Source: Sabellastarte sp. h YS-2021 (taxonomy: Eukaryota; Annelida; Polychaeta; Sabellida; Sabellidae). From it: a DNA stretch of 64,000 bases. The notes beneath the pieces were generated by a model. The model saw only the letters and a program-made list of their open reading frames with translations, was not told the origin of the DNA and made no database searches. The position numbers and the translations under genes were made by a program. This document shows positions 7,630 to 17,659 of this stretch, in pieces (position 1 is the first letter of the stretch; every line of letters starts with the position of its first letter). The DNA is taken from the NCBI GenBank assembly GCA_964017235.1, contig OZ024931.1, positions 97,792,221 to 97,856,220 on the forward strand. Direction: 5' to 3'.

Positions 7630-7823
7630 CCAAACGAAAAAGATGCTATGACGTCACGCTGTCTAGACAGGAAGGAAGTACGACACGCCATCTGGCGAGT
7701 GCACAGTACTGGGCCGGCCTAGCCGGTGGAGACACAGGACGTCTTTTTCTGACGTTTGGCGGGCCGGTCCGCGCCGACCGGATAAGCTATTGTCCATTGG
7801 ATAGGATGTATTAACGCAATAAA
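7630..7823 (-). repeat. E1 right (5') inverted terminal repeat
   Basis: Starts CGCCAAACGAAAAAGATG and ends CCATTGGATAGGATGTATTA then CGCAATAAAA. It holds TGACGTCA (about 7649), CTGTCTAGACAG and the CCGGTC/GACCGG pair. The outermost 30 bp are specific to the right end and match the right half of the ICR. In the element's sense this would be the promoter for gag. Confidence 0.9.
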
Positions 7824-8195
7824 ATAAAGTTTCGGCAGCACCCTTAAGGTCTGCTTGCATACCAGTGAAAGATTCCTCATCGTCACCCAATAGATCCAGA
7901 TCCTCTTTGCTAGTATTAGCATCCGATCTTTGCTTCTGAGTGTACCAACGTCTATTCTTAATTTTAGACCTCTGTTCGTCAGTAAGGTTGTCACAGATAT
8001 TTCAAGCAGAGAGATTGGTGACACAGGGATCATCTCCCTTGCCCGATTCTCTGCACGTCGGACAATAGTTGTGTAGGTCAAAGGGGAAGCAAAAATGCCT
8101 GCATTTTGAAGATCTTGGTTTGGAGCTAGCTTGGTGGGAAGACATTTTAATGCAATAAAATATCAGTACAATATTCCGATAGGCACTCGGAAGGG
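7824..8195 (-). pseudogene. DIRS-X gag N-terminus and 5' end, separated from its body by E1
   Basis: From an ATG at 8143-8145 the minus strand encodes MSSHQASSKPRSSKCRHFC and then CPTC...DDPCV, the same Cys/His layout as the E1 gag N-terminus but different in sequence. An in-frame stop follows (near 8000), then KNRRWYTQKQRS and acidic LLGDDEESF up to the E1 junction. Across E1 the frame would continue at 1518. 8152-8195 is leader. The boundary at 8195 is set by the start of the composite repeat seen again at 60244. Confidence 0.65.
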
Positions 8196-8215
8196 TTTCA
8201 CCAAACAAGAGGAGA

Positions 8216-8246
8216 GTGCCCGTGAACGGGCACTGTGTCAGCTGAC
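8216..8246. repeat. Head hairpin of C1
   Basis: GTGCCCGTGAACGGGCAC is a perfect 7-bp stem with a 4-nt loop (8216-8233), followed by the perfect 10-bp palindrome GTCAGCTGAC (8237-8246). The same pair opens C2 (60256-60286) and, with one stem mismatch, C3 (30839). Confidence 0.85.
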
Positions 8247-8489
8247 TGAGTGTTTTTGATTTGTGAAGGTGATTAGAGGACAGAATAATTATCAGGAAAA
8301 GGGCTGTACAGAAATACAGTAAATGGTAACTGAACAGCAAGTTCGAAAGAAATTCCGAAGCTGACAGAAGAAAAGGATAAAAAAGTTGTGCCCTGTAAAT
8401 GGTATTATGAAGGAAAATAACAAGGTAATTGTTTAAGTGTAAAAAATAGGTTAAAACATATTTAAAGAAATACTACAAATGCAATATCC

Positions 8490-9060
8490 TCGTTCGACCT
8501 TGAAGAAGGGGTCCAAGGTCAAATCTAACCACACAAATACATTCCCAGCCCATGATTTCCTATGGTTTACCATTCCAAACCTCTAGGACCAATTATAAAT
8601 GAGTTATAAGCAATTTTAAGCTTGGCTGTCCTCATTTGACCTTGAAGGAGGGGTCCAAAGGTCAAATCTGACCATACCAAAAGATTCCGAGCCAATGATT
8701 TCCTATGGGATGGTTTACCATCCCAAATCTCTGTCACCAATAATAAGCGAGTTGTAGGCACTTTCAATTTTCGCTATCCTCATTTGACCTTGAAGGAGGG
8801 TTCCAAGGTCAAATCGGACCATATCAACAGATTCACAGCCCATGATTTCCTGTCTGTTTACTATCCCAAACCTCTGGGACCAATAATAAGCGAGTTATAA
8901 GCACTTTTAAGTTTGGCTATCCTTGTTTGACCTTGAAGGAGGGGTCATTGAAGGTCAAATCTGACCACACCAAAAGATTCCCACCCCATGATTTCCTACA
9001 GGTTGGTTTATCATCCCAAACCTCTAGGATCAATAATAAGGGAGATATAAGCACTTTTCA
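8490..9060 (+). repeat. R1 tandem array in C1
   Basis: About four diverged copies of the 146-bp unit containing TTTGACCTTGAAGGAGGGG, CCAAGGTCAAAT, CCCAGCCCATGATTTCCTA and AATAATAAGCGAGTTATAAG. Every unit carries inverted extended half-sites TGACCTTGA / CCAAGGTCA. Non-coding. Confidence 0.85.
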
Positions 9061-9229
9061 TGACTGACAAAAAACACCTGTGGCGGCCATCTTGTTTCTC
9101 AAAATGAGGCCAAAAATATTCCCAGACAACATTTTATGGTTATTAATATATACTGCAAACTTAAGAAAGCTAGCTATAATATTTTTTTTCATCAGAGCAG
9201 TAATGCTGAAATCTCTCTCTACACACTGC

Positions 9230-10830
9230 GGCTATCCAGTGGATACAATGATTTACTCAACAGTGAGAACCTGAAGGTAGCTATTGCTCAGCTATGCCAT
9301 GACATAGAGGTCTGCAATTTCACTATGTTATAGCTGACCAAAAATTCTGTGAATAACATATTTAACAAATTACTCTAAATGTAATAGTTTTCAAGTTACA
9401 ACTGATTTACTCAACTGTGAGAACCTCAAAGGAACTATTACTCAGCTATGCAATGAGCTACATGTCTGAAATTTTACTATGTTATAGCTAACCCAAAAGT
9501 AGGTGAACAACATATTTAAGCAAACTACTGTAAATGCAATAGTTTTCAAGCTACAGCTGATTTACTCAATAGTGAGAACCTGAAAATAGCTATTGCTCCG
9601 CTATGCCATGAGCTATAGGTCTGTAATTTCACTATGTTATAGCTGACCCAAAAGTAGGTGAACAATATATTTTAACAAAATACTCCAAATGCAATATTTT
9701 TCAAGTTATAGCTGATTTACTCAACAGTCAGTACCTGAGAATAGCTACTGCTCAGTTGTGCCATGAACTATAAGTCTATAATTTCACTATGTTATAGCTG
9801 ACCCAAAAGTAGCTGAATAACATATTTGCACAAATTTCTGTAAATGCAATAGTTTTCCAATTATAACTGATTTACTCAACAGTGAGAACTTCAAAGTAGC
9901 TATTACTCAGCTATGAAATGAGCCACAGGTCTGAAACTTCACTATGTTATAGCTGACCCCAAAATAGGTGAATAACATATTGAAACAAAATACTCTAAAT
10001 GCAATAGTTTTCAAGTTATAAGTGATTTACTCAACAGTGATAACCTAAAAGTAGCTATTACTCAGCTATGCCATGAGCTACAGGTCTGAAATTTTACTAT
10101 GTTATAGCTGGCCCAAAAGTAGCTGAATAACATATTTATACGAAATTCTCTAAATGCAATAGTTTTTAAGTTACAAGTGATTTTACTCATGATGGAAGTT
10201 ACTGAAAAGCCCAAAAGTAGCTATTACTCACTTAGCTATTGAGACAGACACCCAACTTACTCACCATATTGTAGCTATGAAAAAAGTAGCTGAATAACAT
10301 ATTTTAACAAAATGCTCTAAATGCAACACTTTTCAAGTTATAAGTGATTTACTCAACAGTGATAACCTAAAAGTAGCTATTACTCAGCTATGCCATGAGC
10401 TACAGGTCTGAAATTGTACTATGTTATAGCTGACCCAAAAGTAGCTGAATAAGATATTTATACGAAATTCTCTAAATGCAATAGTTTTCAAGTTATAAGC
10501 GATTTACTCAACAGTGATAACCTAAAAGTAGCTATTACTCAGCTATGCCATGAGCTACAGGTCTGAAATTTCACTATGTTATAGCTGGCCCAAAAGTAGC
10601 TGAATAACATATTTATACGAAATTCTCTAAATGCAATAGTTTTTAAGTTACAAGTGATTTTACTCATAATGGAAGTTACTGAAAAGCCCAAAAGTAGCTA
10701 TTACTCACTTAGCTATTGAGACAGACACCCAACTTACTCACCATATTGTAGCTATGAAAAAAGTAGCTGAACAACATATTTTCACAAAATGCTGTAAATG
10801 CAACACTTTTGAAGTTATAAGTGATTTAGT
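9230..10830 (+). repeat. R2 tandem array in C1
   Basis: About ten diverged 155-bp units with GATTTACTCAACAGTGA, TAGCTATTACTCAGCTATG, TGAGCTACAGGTCTG and ACTATGTTATAGCTGACCC. A variant unit (ATGGAAGTTACTGAAAAGCC ... CACCATATTGTAGCTATG) occurs twice, at about 10180-10320 and 10660-10800, which suggests a higher-order duplication. Non-coding. Confidence 0.85.
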
Positions 10831-11238
10831 GCATGATTTCATGAATTTTAATGCATTAAAAATTATTAAAAAAATTTATTAAAAAAAAAGTAAGACAGAT
10901 CCAGGTCTCATACTCACACAAGAGAATCTACCTCTGGCCTAGTACATATATGCAAGATATGAGAGAAATCCCTGCAATAGTCACTGAGAAAATTGTGATA
11001 AAAAGTTGAAATTTTCACACTTTTGGTGGGGGTACCCCCCTTGTAATGTCTCTAGCAAACAGACGAACAGACAGATTTGCATGCCTTGAACAATTTTTCA
11101 TCCTCGATAGATAAGGTATCTTTTAAAAAAAACAGCATGTCTCTAGGCCTTGTAGTTTTGGAGAAGAAGTTGTTCACGCGGACGCGGACGCCCACGCCGC
11201 AGAGTGATGACATAAAAACAGCAATGGGAGGACACTAG

Positions 11239-11433
11239 TTGAAAATACGTTCAAGGCAAGCTTGAAAGATGTTAGAAACCATAATATAATAAGAGAAGAC
11301 GTGTAACCTCCAACAGTTGGTGAAACACAAAAAACAGAGATTGTTGGGAATTAAATCCGAGCGGAAGCACGGAAAACTCACAAAAACGTTAAAATCTCAA
11401 GAAATACTGAATGAGGTCTTCCCGGAAATACGC
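11239..11433. other. Unassigned flank between C1 and E2
   Basis: About 195 bp of unique-looking sequence. A short plus-strand frame (KSERKHGKLTKTLKSQ) runs into E2 but I see no supporting motif, so it is not called as a gene. Confidence 0.5.
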
Positions 11434-11714
11434 AAAATTGCAAATTTAATAAGTAAATTAAATTTTTATAAGTTAATACCCTATCCAATGGACAATTGCT
11501 TTACCGGTCGGCGCGACCGGTCCCGCCAAACGCCAGAAAAAGACGTCCTGTATATAATACCAGCAGGACCGGTCAGTAGTGTGCATTCGCTAGGTGGCGC
11601 ATCATACTTGCTTCCTGTCTAGACAGAGTGACGTCAGTTCATCTTTTTCGTTGTCTAAACAGATTTAGACCCCTAGTAAGCTGATAGCGGGGTCGGTTGG
11701 GAGGGCCTTGCCTG

Positions 11715-11803
11715 TCCATTGGATAGGGTATTAACTTATAAAAATTTAATTTACTTATTAAATTTGCAATTTTATTGCGTTAATACATCCTATCCAATGG
11801 ACA
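11715..11803 (+). repeat. E2 internal complementary region
   Basis: TCCATTGGATAGGGTATTAA through TTTATTGCGTTAATACATCC to CCAATGG: the complement of the left terminus joined to the complement of the right terminus, as in E1. Confidence 0.88.
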
Positions 11804-11826
11804 ATTGCTGAATAACTACCGCTTGG

Positions 11827-11982
11827 GTAAGTTACTAGGGACTTAGAATGAACTCATAAATGGTAACAAAATTTTTACCCTACGGTCTAGGCTGACTTAG
11901 TCAGGAGACCTATAGGTCCATGGTGGTTACCAGAGCCCGGTTGCCGGGGCTATACCAGCATTGCCCCCCCCCCTTCTTACAG
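11827..11982 (+). other. Candidate antisense intron in E2
   Basis: GGGTAAGTTACT donor at 11827; CCCCCCCCCCTTCTTACAG acceptor (AG at 11981-11982), 156 nt. AATAAA follows at 12033-12038. Same order as in E3 and E8. Confidence 0.45.
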
Positions 11983-12054
11983 ACCTGCTCTGAGGTAGGG
12001 GAAGAGAGGGATGAGTTCAGTCCCAGAAGGCAAATAAACCTCCCGCTGAGCATC

Positions 12055-12990
12055 CACTACTAGGCCCAAGTAAAGAAGCTCTAAATCAGCCCCAGCCACA
12101 TCCTTCAGAACTGTGTGAAGGTGATCTATGACTTACAGTGGAAGGCTGAGGACTGTTCTAAGGAGACTCCTGACTGGAATGCCTTAGAAGCAGCAAAAGC
12201 CCTAACATCATGGGCTTTGACCTGATGCAAGGCGAGGGCTTACTGGTCAGAGAGCTCATAGCATAGGATCACAGTAGCTTGATCCATGAGGAGATGGTGG
12301 CAGGAGAGATGTCCTTGTCGAAAACTTTCTTGGAAGGAGACAAAGACCAGCTCCTTGTTATGCCTAAGATCTGAGGTCCTACCCAGATGGTAACACAGGG
12401 CTCTGACTGGACACCAGGACCTGTGACCTATCCAGAGTGGGGACCAGGGCTGCATTAACCACAGGGGCCACACTGTCTGGACTCTCTTTGGCTAGCTGAT
12501 TCTTGGAAGGAAGGCTGGCTGAGGGGTAGAAAGACACCATGGACCAATCTGGTGTCTGAGGTTGTTATGCAGCCAAGCATGGATCTCACCCTTTGCTTGC
12601 CTGAACCTAAGGCCAACAGGAAGACAGTCTTGATAGTCAAGTGCTTCAGGGAGGCCTCCTTAAGAGGTTCAAAAAGGAACCTTGTCAGCTGGTGTAGAAC
12701 CAGGGAAAGGTTTCAAGAGGGGATGCCCCTCTTCCCTTGGATCTGTCTCTGTGGAAACTATCCAGGAGATCAGTGAGATTTTCATCGTTGCTGACATTAA
12801 TGGGCAAATTCCCAAATTGTTAACAATGGCTGGTCTATAGCCATCAATGGTGCCCGGCTGTAACTTCCTGTCTTGAAAGGGTACAACGGGAAGTCAGCTA
12901 TAGCTTTTAAAGGTGGTGCCCAGAAGTCCATCTGATTACTGAGGTACCACGTGTAAAACATATGGTGCACTTGCCTCATAGACTGATCTG
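12055..12990 (-). pseudogene. E2 tyrosine recombinase remnant
   Basis: Frames in pieces (12240-12473, 12455-12640, 12797-13135) encode recognisable YR segments: LLALGSGKQR with the first Arg region, WCPVRALCYHLGRTSDLR, SSWIKQ-like sequence, and AHDVR near 12205-12225. Frameshifts and stops separate them, so no functional recombinase can be made from this copy. Confidence 0.8.
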
Positions 12991-14570
12991 TTTGATCCTC
13001 TGGAGGAGCCTCAATTCGAGCTGCCACTGCCTCAGGGAAGCCCTGCTTCCTTGGTAGCTGGGGCTCTAGGGGCCAGGCATGTAGATTCAGATTTACCAGG
13101 TTCCTGTGAAGGGTCTGGTTGAGTAACTGAGTCAAAAGTCAGGCAGAAAGTGCACACAGTGGGATCTGACTGGACATGGTTACCAGGTCCCAGAACCAAG
13201 GCATGTTGGACCACCCTGGTGCAATCAGTATGAGTTGTTGCATGGGTGGTCCTGCAACTTTCCCACCACTTTGCCCAAGATAGCTGCTGGTGGGAAGGCA
13301 TATGGGTCCAGGTCCTCCCAAGGCAGACTGAAGGCATCTACTGCCAAGGCTTGAGGATCTGGAACTGGTGAGACAGAGATGTAGTTGTCGAACCTGGTGG
13401 CAAACAGGTCCACTTGAGGATGCTGCCACCGGGAGCATATTGCTTGAATACCTCTGGATGGAGGGACCATTTTGTTGAATGGTCTGTCCTGGCCTGGATA
13501 GCTTGTCTGCTATCACATTCGGCCGGCTGTGGATGTGTCGAGTTCTGAGTCACCTGTGTCTGGTACACCAGGTCAGAATTCTCCATAAGAGGGCCCAAAG
13601 GGGGTCTGATTCCATCCCCTCTTTATACAGAAAACCACCATGGGGTTGTCTGTAGCTACAACAGCAATATTGTTCAAGCAGAGGTTTTGGAACTCTTTAG
13701 GGCCAAAAGGCCACCCTAACTTCCAGATATTAAAGTGTAACTTGCTTCGGAAGGGGCCAGGTTCCCCTTGCAGTGTGTTCCCTTAAGTGAGCACCCCACC
13801 CTTCTAAATGCATCTATAAGGATTTGCAGAGCATATACAGTAGGTGTAATGGTTGACCTTGAAGCACATGGTCTTCCTGCAGCCACGATTTTAGCTGAGG
13901 GTGGAGTGAACTGGGATCACCTTTTGGTGATTCAGGTACTCTCCAGCTATTTATCAAGTGCCACTGTATCGGCCTGATGAGGAAGGCCACCTATGTTGAC
14001 GGGCTTTGCTATGGCTGTCAGTAATGCTATCAGGGGCATGAGCCGCCGGATCGGCCATATCGATCCGGAGAGAAGTTTCTGGATTGCAGATAACGTCTGC
14101 AAATGCTCTAGGGTGGGTCTCACCTTGCCCTCTTTCAGGCTGAACTGGTAGTCTCTCAAGTCAAAGACTTGCTCGAGGTCCAGTTCTAATTTTTCATGAT
14201 ACCATTCAAACTTACTCCTGACACAGAGCTACTAGAGATTGTGTACGTTGGGGACTGGTTTGGTGGGAGCTGGCATTTCCTTGTTGGTTGAAAGGAGTGA
14301 GGGAGTATGCAACCTTGAGGTTAGTCACTCCTCTGGCTGAAGAGAGGTTCATGTGGTTCCTGAAATTCCAGCTGAATCATTTAGGATACTGAACCAAAAT
14401 CCTGCCTGGAGAACTGGTCAAACTGGTCGTTTCTGGCAGGGGAGGGTGTAGCCTTCCTGGGAGGTTCATATAAACTTGAGGCTGGCCCCTAGGGTGGCCC
14501 AAGTTTGAACCGGCAAGTTGGTGCAAAAATACCAGTGTCAACACTGGCGACAGGTTCACTGATCCACACA
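12991..14570 (-). pseudogene. E2 methyltransferase / RNase H / RT remnant
   Basis: Read upstream (rightward) the order is methyltransferase-like (DLFATRFDN and PYAFPPAAILGK, about 13200-13420), RNase H (ADKLSRPGQTIQ near 13500, then decayed ICRAYTV-type copies of the TDAS region near 13810) and RT thumb (RQLMPLIALLTAIAK near 14010-14060). RT homology fades beyond about 14210; the YLDD core is not recognisable. Confidence 0.75.
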
Positions 14571-16500
14571 GTAGGAAACCATCCAAAAGGGATCTGCGAC
14601 ATGTCATTTCCACAGAACCCCACTGTGGCAACACTAATAGCCATTTATGAACACTGTGACCCCTGGTCCAATTAACAGATAAATTTCCCATTGCTTCAGT
14701 TGTGACAAACCAGAAAAGGGTTGTAATCTTTTGCGGAAAAGCTTGAGTCTGCAAACTCATGCCCCTGGTGTCAGCTGACACTGGTCACAAGCTGGGTTGG
14801 CCAGTTTCGGAGGCTGGATCAATGGCATCTCTAGAATAACTGGTACAGCAGACTTCTTGTTGGCAGTATTCTAACCAATGTGGTTGAGTTCCGCATCTCA
14901 CTGGCAAGAGTAACTGGCTGACTGATCTGGCAGGTTGAGACAGTCATCTCACCAGGATGAGTGACTGGTCCAAGAATTTCTCTGTAACCAGATTCCTCAG
15001 ACAGCAACTGGTTGGTCTAAGATGGCCATTTGGACCCTTAAAAGACTTTGCTGGTCTGTTAGCCAGTCCTGTGGACCTGCCCAGTACCAGGGCCTAACCG
15101 GTTATAGGTTAAGCAATGCTCTGTAACTGGTTCCTGGTGGATCCATAATTCTGCGAAAAAACTCATTTGAGCTGGCAGAACTGGGCGACTACTTCTCAGC
15201 AGAGGTAGGCTTATCTCACAGAACTGCCTTTTTCCTGTCCGTAATGTTGGAATCAGAAGGTTTTCTCTGTAACCAACACTTCCCAGTAACCAGTAAGCCA
15301 TTTAACTGGTAATGAACCGGTAAACTGGTGCTTCTCTGTAACCAAGCATTCAGACAGCCACAGCTCTATCATTATTTGATCACTTGGTGGATCTGGCAAT
15401 CCGGTAAGCTGGTGTTCCAGTTTCAATCAGGTTTCTTCACCAGAATTTCTGTCTATAAGCCAGACCAGTAGACTCTGTAACCGGCTTGGTATGAAGCTAC
15501 TGGTCCCTGGAGGTTGTGTAAGCCAGAACCTGTCGGTAGGTTCTGTAACCGGTTGGTTGAGGTAATTTACTGAAGAACTTCCTGTCTATCTGACTGTCAC
15601 CGGCAAATCTCTAACTCTGTTGTCCTCACTGGACTTGTTGCCTTAAGTTGCCTTCTGCCCATGGGAACAACTGATTTCTCTGTAACCGGTGGGCCTGCTG
15701 TCGGCACTGGAATGGTGGGAGCAGCAGATCTCTCTGTAACCAGTAACCTCTGTTAACCAGTAAATTCTCCCTGTAACCGGTAAACTCTGTAACCAGTGAG
15801 CCTGCTGTCAGCACTGGGATGGTGGGAGCAGCAGATCTCTCTGTAACCGGTAAATTCTCTCTGTAACCGGTAAACTCTGTAACCAGTGAGCCTGCTGTCA
15901 GCACTGGAATGGTGAGAGCAGCAGATCTCTCTGTAACTGGTTAGCCTGCTGTCAGCACTGGGATGGTGGGAGCAGCAGATCTGTGTAATCAGAAATTTTC
16001 TCTGTAACCGGTAAACTCTGTAACCGGTGAGGCTGCTGTCAGCATTGGGATGTGGGGGCACAGAAGACCTGTCTGTAACCGGTAAATTCTCTCTGTAACC
16101 AGATTATTCAAACAGCCAGGGTCAGTGGTTAATTCACCTGTATTTTCTGCCTGTAAACCGGTCTGGTTGGCTCTGTAATCGGCTAAGGGGAAGCACACTG
16201 GTCAATGAGGGCTGTGTAGCCAGCACCCAGTGGGTAGGCTCTGTAACCGGTATTGTAGGCAGCATAAAATCAGTGGCCTGGACAGCTAGCTGGTGCAACT
16301 TTTATAACCAGTTCCCGGTAGGCCCATCCTCTGTAACTGGTTGGTAGATCTTCTTACTCTCAACCTGCCCCAGTACCCGTACCAAGGTAGGGTCAAAGGG
16401 GGGGAGAGGGCTAGCTGGAGACCCCACCGGTAGTCTGAGCAGAACTGGTACCGGTAAAATTCAGCACAAGGGGTCTAGACCTGGTCATCTTCTTGCTAGC
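14571..16500 (-). repeat. E2 CTCTGTAACCGGT array replacing gag
   Basis: From about 14970, and densest at 15660-16260, the plus strand repeats 'ctctgtaaccggt' or 'ctctgtaaccagt' with spacers such as GTGAGCCTGCTGTCAGCACT and GGTGGGAGCAGCAGATCTCT. Larger 80-110-bp blocks are themselves repeated (15700-16070). Some minus-strand frames stay open (for example 15753-16061) but encode only the repeat (TGYRVYRLQ). The ACCGGT core also occurs in the ITR. No gag homology seen. Confidence 0.8.
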
Positions 16501-16769
16501 TGAACCGGTCACACTTGGGGATCTGTGGAGCCACAATTTCTTCTGCTAGCCTTGCCGGTCGTGTATGGAGATCTGTGAAGTCACATGACTGGCACTTCAA
16601 AAACACGCAGATTGCAGTGACCAAATGTCATCTAATATCTTCAAACCAACAGGCGAGATGCTGGATTTCTTCTTGCCAGTTAAAAATGGGTGTTGATTAA
16701 TAAATGGTCGTCTTCTTCTGATGAAAACTTCTGTTGAAAAAATACGATTCCTCCATTAATAAATGCGTA

Positions 16770-16860
16770 TCACGTGACCTCCATAGTTGAATGCGTATCA
16801 CGTGACCAGGTCTGTGTCACGTGACCAGCATAAGCTGGAAGTGATGACGTCAGACGATGC
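16770..16860. promoter_or_regulatory. E2 cluster of E-boxes and a CRE
   Basis: TCACGTGA occurs three times (16770-16777, 16798-16805, 16817-16824), each followed by CC, then TGACGTCA at about 16847. TCACGTGA is the site of USF/MITF-TFE type bHLH-ZIP factors; TGACGTCA is the CREB/ATF site. The cluster lies about 550 bp inside the 5' end and recurs in E3 and E5. Function inferred. Confidence 0.5.
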
Positions 16861-17371
16861 ATTCCTCGTTTCCTTCTAAATACTTCTCGTCGACATACAC
16901 TCCGTGTTACTCGACTATGAAGAATTAAATGGAGGGTAGATACAACCTTCTGTGCAGAAGGAATGCTGCAGGGACAACACACGACCTCTCACCCACGATT
17001 TCCTCTCGACGACAAGTACACAGAAAATCTTCAAAACTGGCTATAAAAAGCTGGATAATGCCTCGTTAAAGTCCTAGAGAGGCCCTGATATGTATGTAAC
17101 ACAATATATATTTTTTCAGATGAAAATAAGCTTTAAATTCGTAGAATAAACCGCGTTTTCTTCAAACTTGGAGATAACTTCAAAACGAAAAAGATGAACT
17201 GACGTCACTCTGTCTAGACAGGAAGCAAGTATGATGCGCCACCTAGCAAATGCACACTACTGACCGGTCCTGCTGGTATTATATACAGGACGTCTTTTTC
17301 TGGCGTTTGGCGGGACCGGTCGCGCCGACCGGTAAAGCAATTGTCCATTGGATAGGATGTATTAACGCAAT
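16861..17371 (-). repeat. E2 5' leader and right inverted terminal repeat
   Basis: 16861-17182 is a non-coding leader unlike those of E3 and E5. The ITR (17183-17371) has GAAAAAGATG, TGACGTCA, CTGTCTAGACAG, a perfect 7-bp-arm palindrome CCGGTCG...CGACCGG (inverse orientation here) and the CGCAATAAAA terminus. Confidence 0.85.
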
Positions 17372-17374
17372 AAA

Positions 17375-17659
17375 AACGTGCTATACAATAAAATACAGCA
17401 AATGTTAAAAAAGAAACATCCAACAATAAGTATGTTGGGAAAACAGTAAATTGTTGAGAGATTGTGTAAAATACTTTCCAATATGGCAGCCAACGAGAGA
17501 AGAAGGTCGAATTACCGAACGACACTGCTAGGGTACATACTAAACCACGGACTCGGCCAACTGCAACGGTTATTTTTCTTAATCGTTGGCTGGAGTCCAG
17601 CGGCCTCCGAATAAAGCACTCAGTCCCACATGGTAAGCTATTGTAGCGCAATAAAAAGA
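17375..17659. other. Unassigned segment with a DIRS-end-like tail
   Basis: About 285 bp. It ends TAAGCTATTGTAGCGCAATA, which looks like a DIRS right end missing the CCATTGGATAGG part. Similar words, CGTGCTATAC and GATGCTATAC, flank the segment. Possibly a remnant of another small DIRS derivative, but evidence is thin. No gene seen. Confidence 0.35.

Larger units (their letters stand above)
1519..7823 (-). mobile_element. E1: full-length, apparently intact DIRS retrotransposon
   Basis: About 6.3 kb with inverted terminal repeats, an internal complementary region and three long open frames on the minus strand: gag (5489-7510), RT/RNase H/methyltransferase (3190-5634) and a YR frame (2276-5488). 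From CCAATGG inward over about 165 bp the two ITR arms match without a difference by eye, which suggests recent insertion. There is no target duplication; both junctions carry AAA. The flanks (to 1518 and from 7824) join to rebuild the gag of DIRS-X. Extrachromosomal-circle integration through a YR is the established DIRS model; activity of this copy is inference. Confidence 0.93.
8196..11238 (+). mobile_element. C1: composite non-coding repeat element (hairpin head, two arrays, tail)
   Basis: Four parts in fixed order, repeated at 60244-64000: head (8196-8489), R1 array (about 8490-9060), R2 array (about 9230-10830) and tail (10831-11238). The tail includes poly-A stretches, 'ggtgggggtacccccc' and an ending ACACTAG. 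No coding region is present. Tandem-repeat cores between fixed ends resemble bivalve pearl/HINE-type non-autonomous Helitron relatives, and CTAG fits a Helitron CTRR end, but no 5' TC end is visible. C1 has an extra 9004-9240 stretch that C2 lacks. Confidence 0.65.
11434..17374 (-). mobile_element. E2: DIRS element of the gag-replaced subfamily
   Basis: 5.9 kb, both ends present. Left ITR is at 11437-11655, right ITR at 17183-17371, and AAA lies at both junctions. Both ITRs share a private segment (about 11546-11577 and the inverse at about 17265-17295, with TATATAATACC) not seen in other copies, which confirms the pairing. Inside are decayed YR and RT/RNase H and no gag; instead there is an array of CTCTGTAACCGGT-like words and a 5' region with CACGTGACC boxes. 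It is non-autonomous as it stands. Confidence 0.88.

Noticed and set aside
1519..7823. Classification as an LTR retrotransposon, retrovirus-like element or phage-type integrating element
   Set aside because: There are inverted, not direct, terminal repeats, an ICR, no protease, DDE integrase or envelope-like frame, and the recombinase is of the DIRS YR type.
8196..11238. A protein-coding Helitron
   Set aside because: No Rep or helicase motif occurs in any frame; only a non-autonomous relationship can be considered.
15753..16061. Minus-strand open frame encoding TGYRVYRLQ repeats
   Set aside because: It is only the translation of the CTCTGTAACCGGT array; open frames here follow from the repeat, and other frames give similar products.
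17214..17651. Minus-strand frame of 145 codons crossing the right end of E2
   Set aside because: Half of it is ITR sequence that reads open in many copies in both directions; no conserved protein feature.
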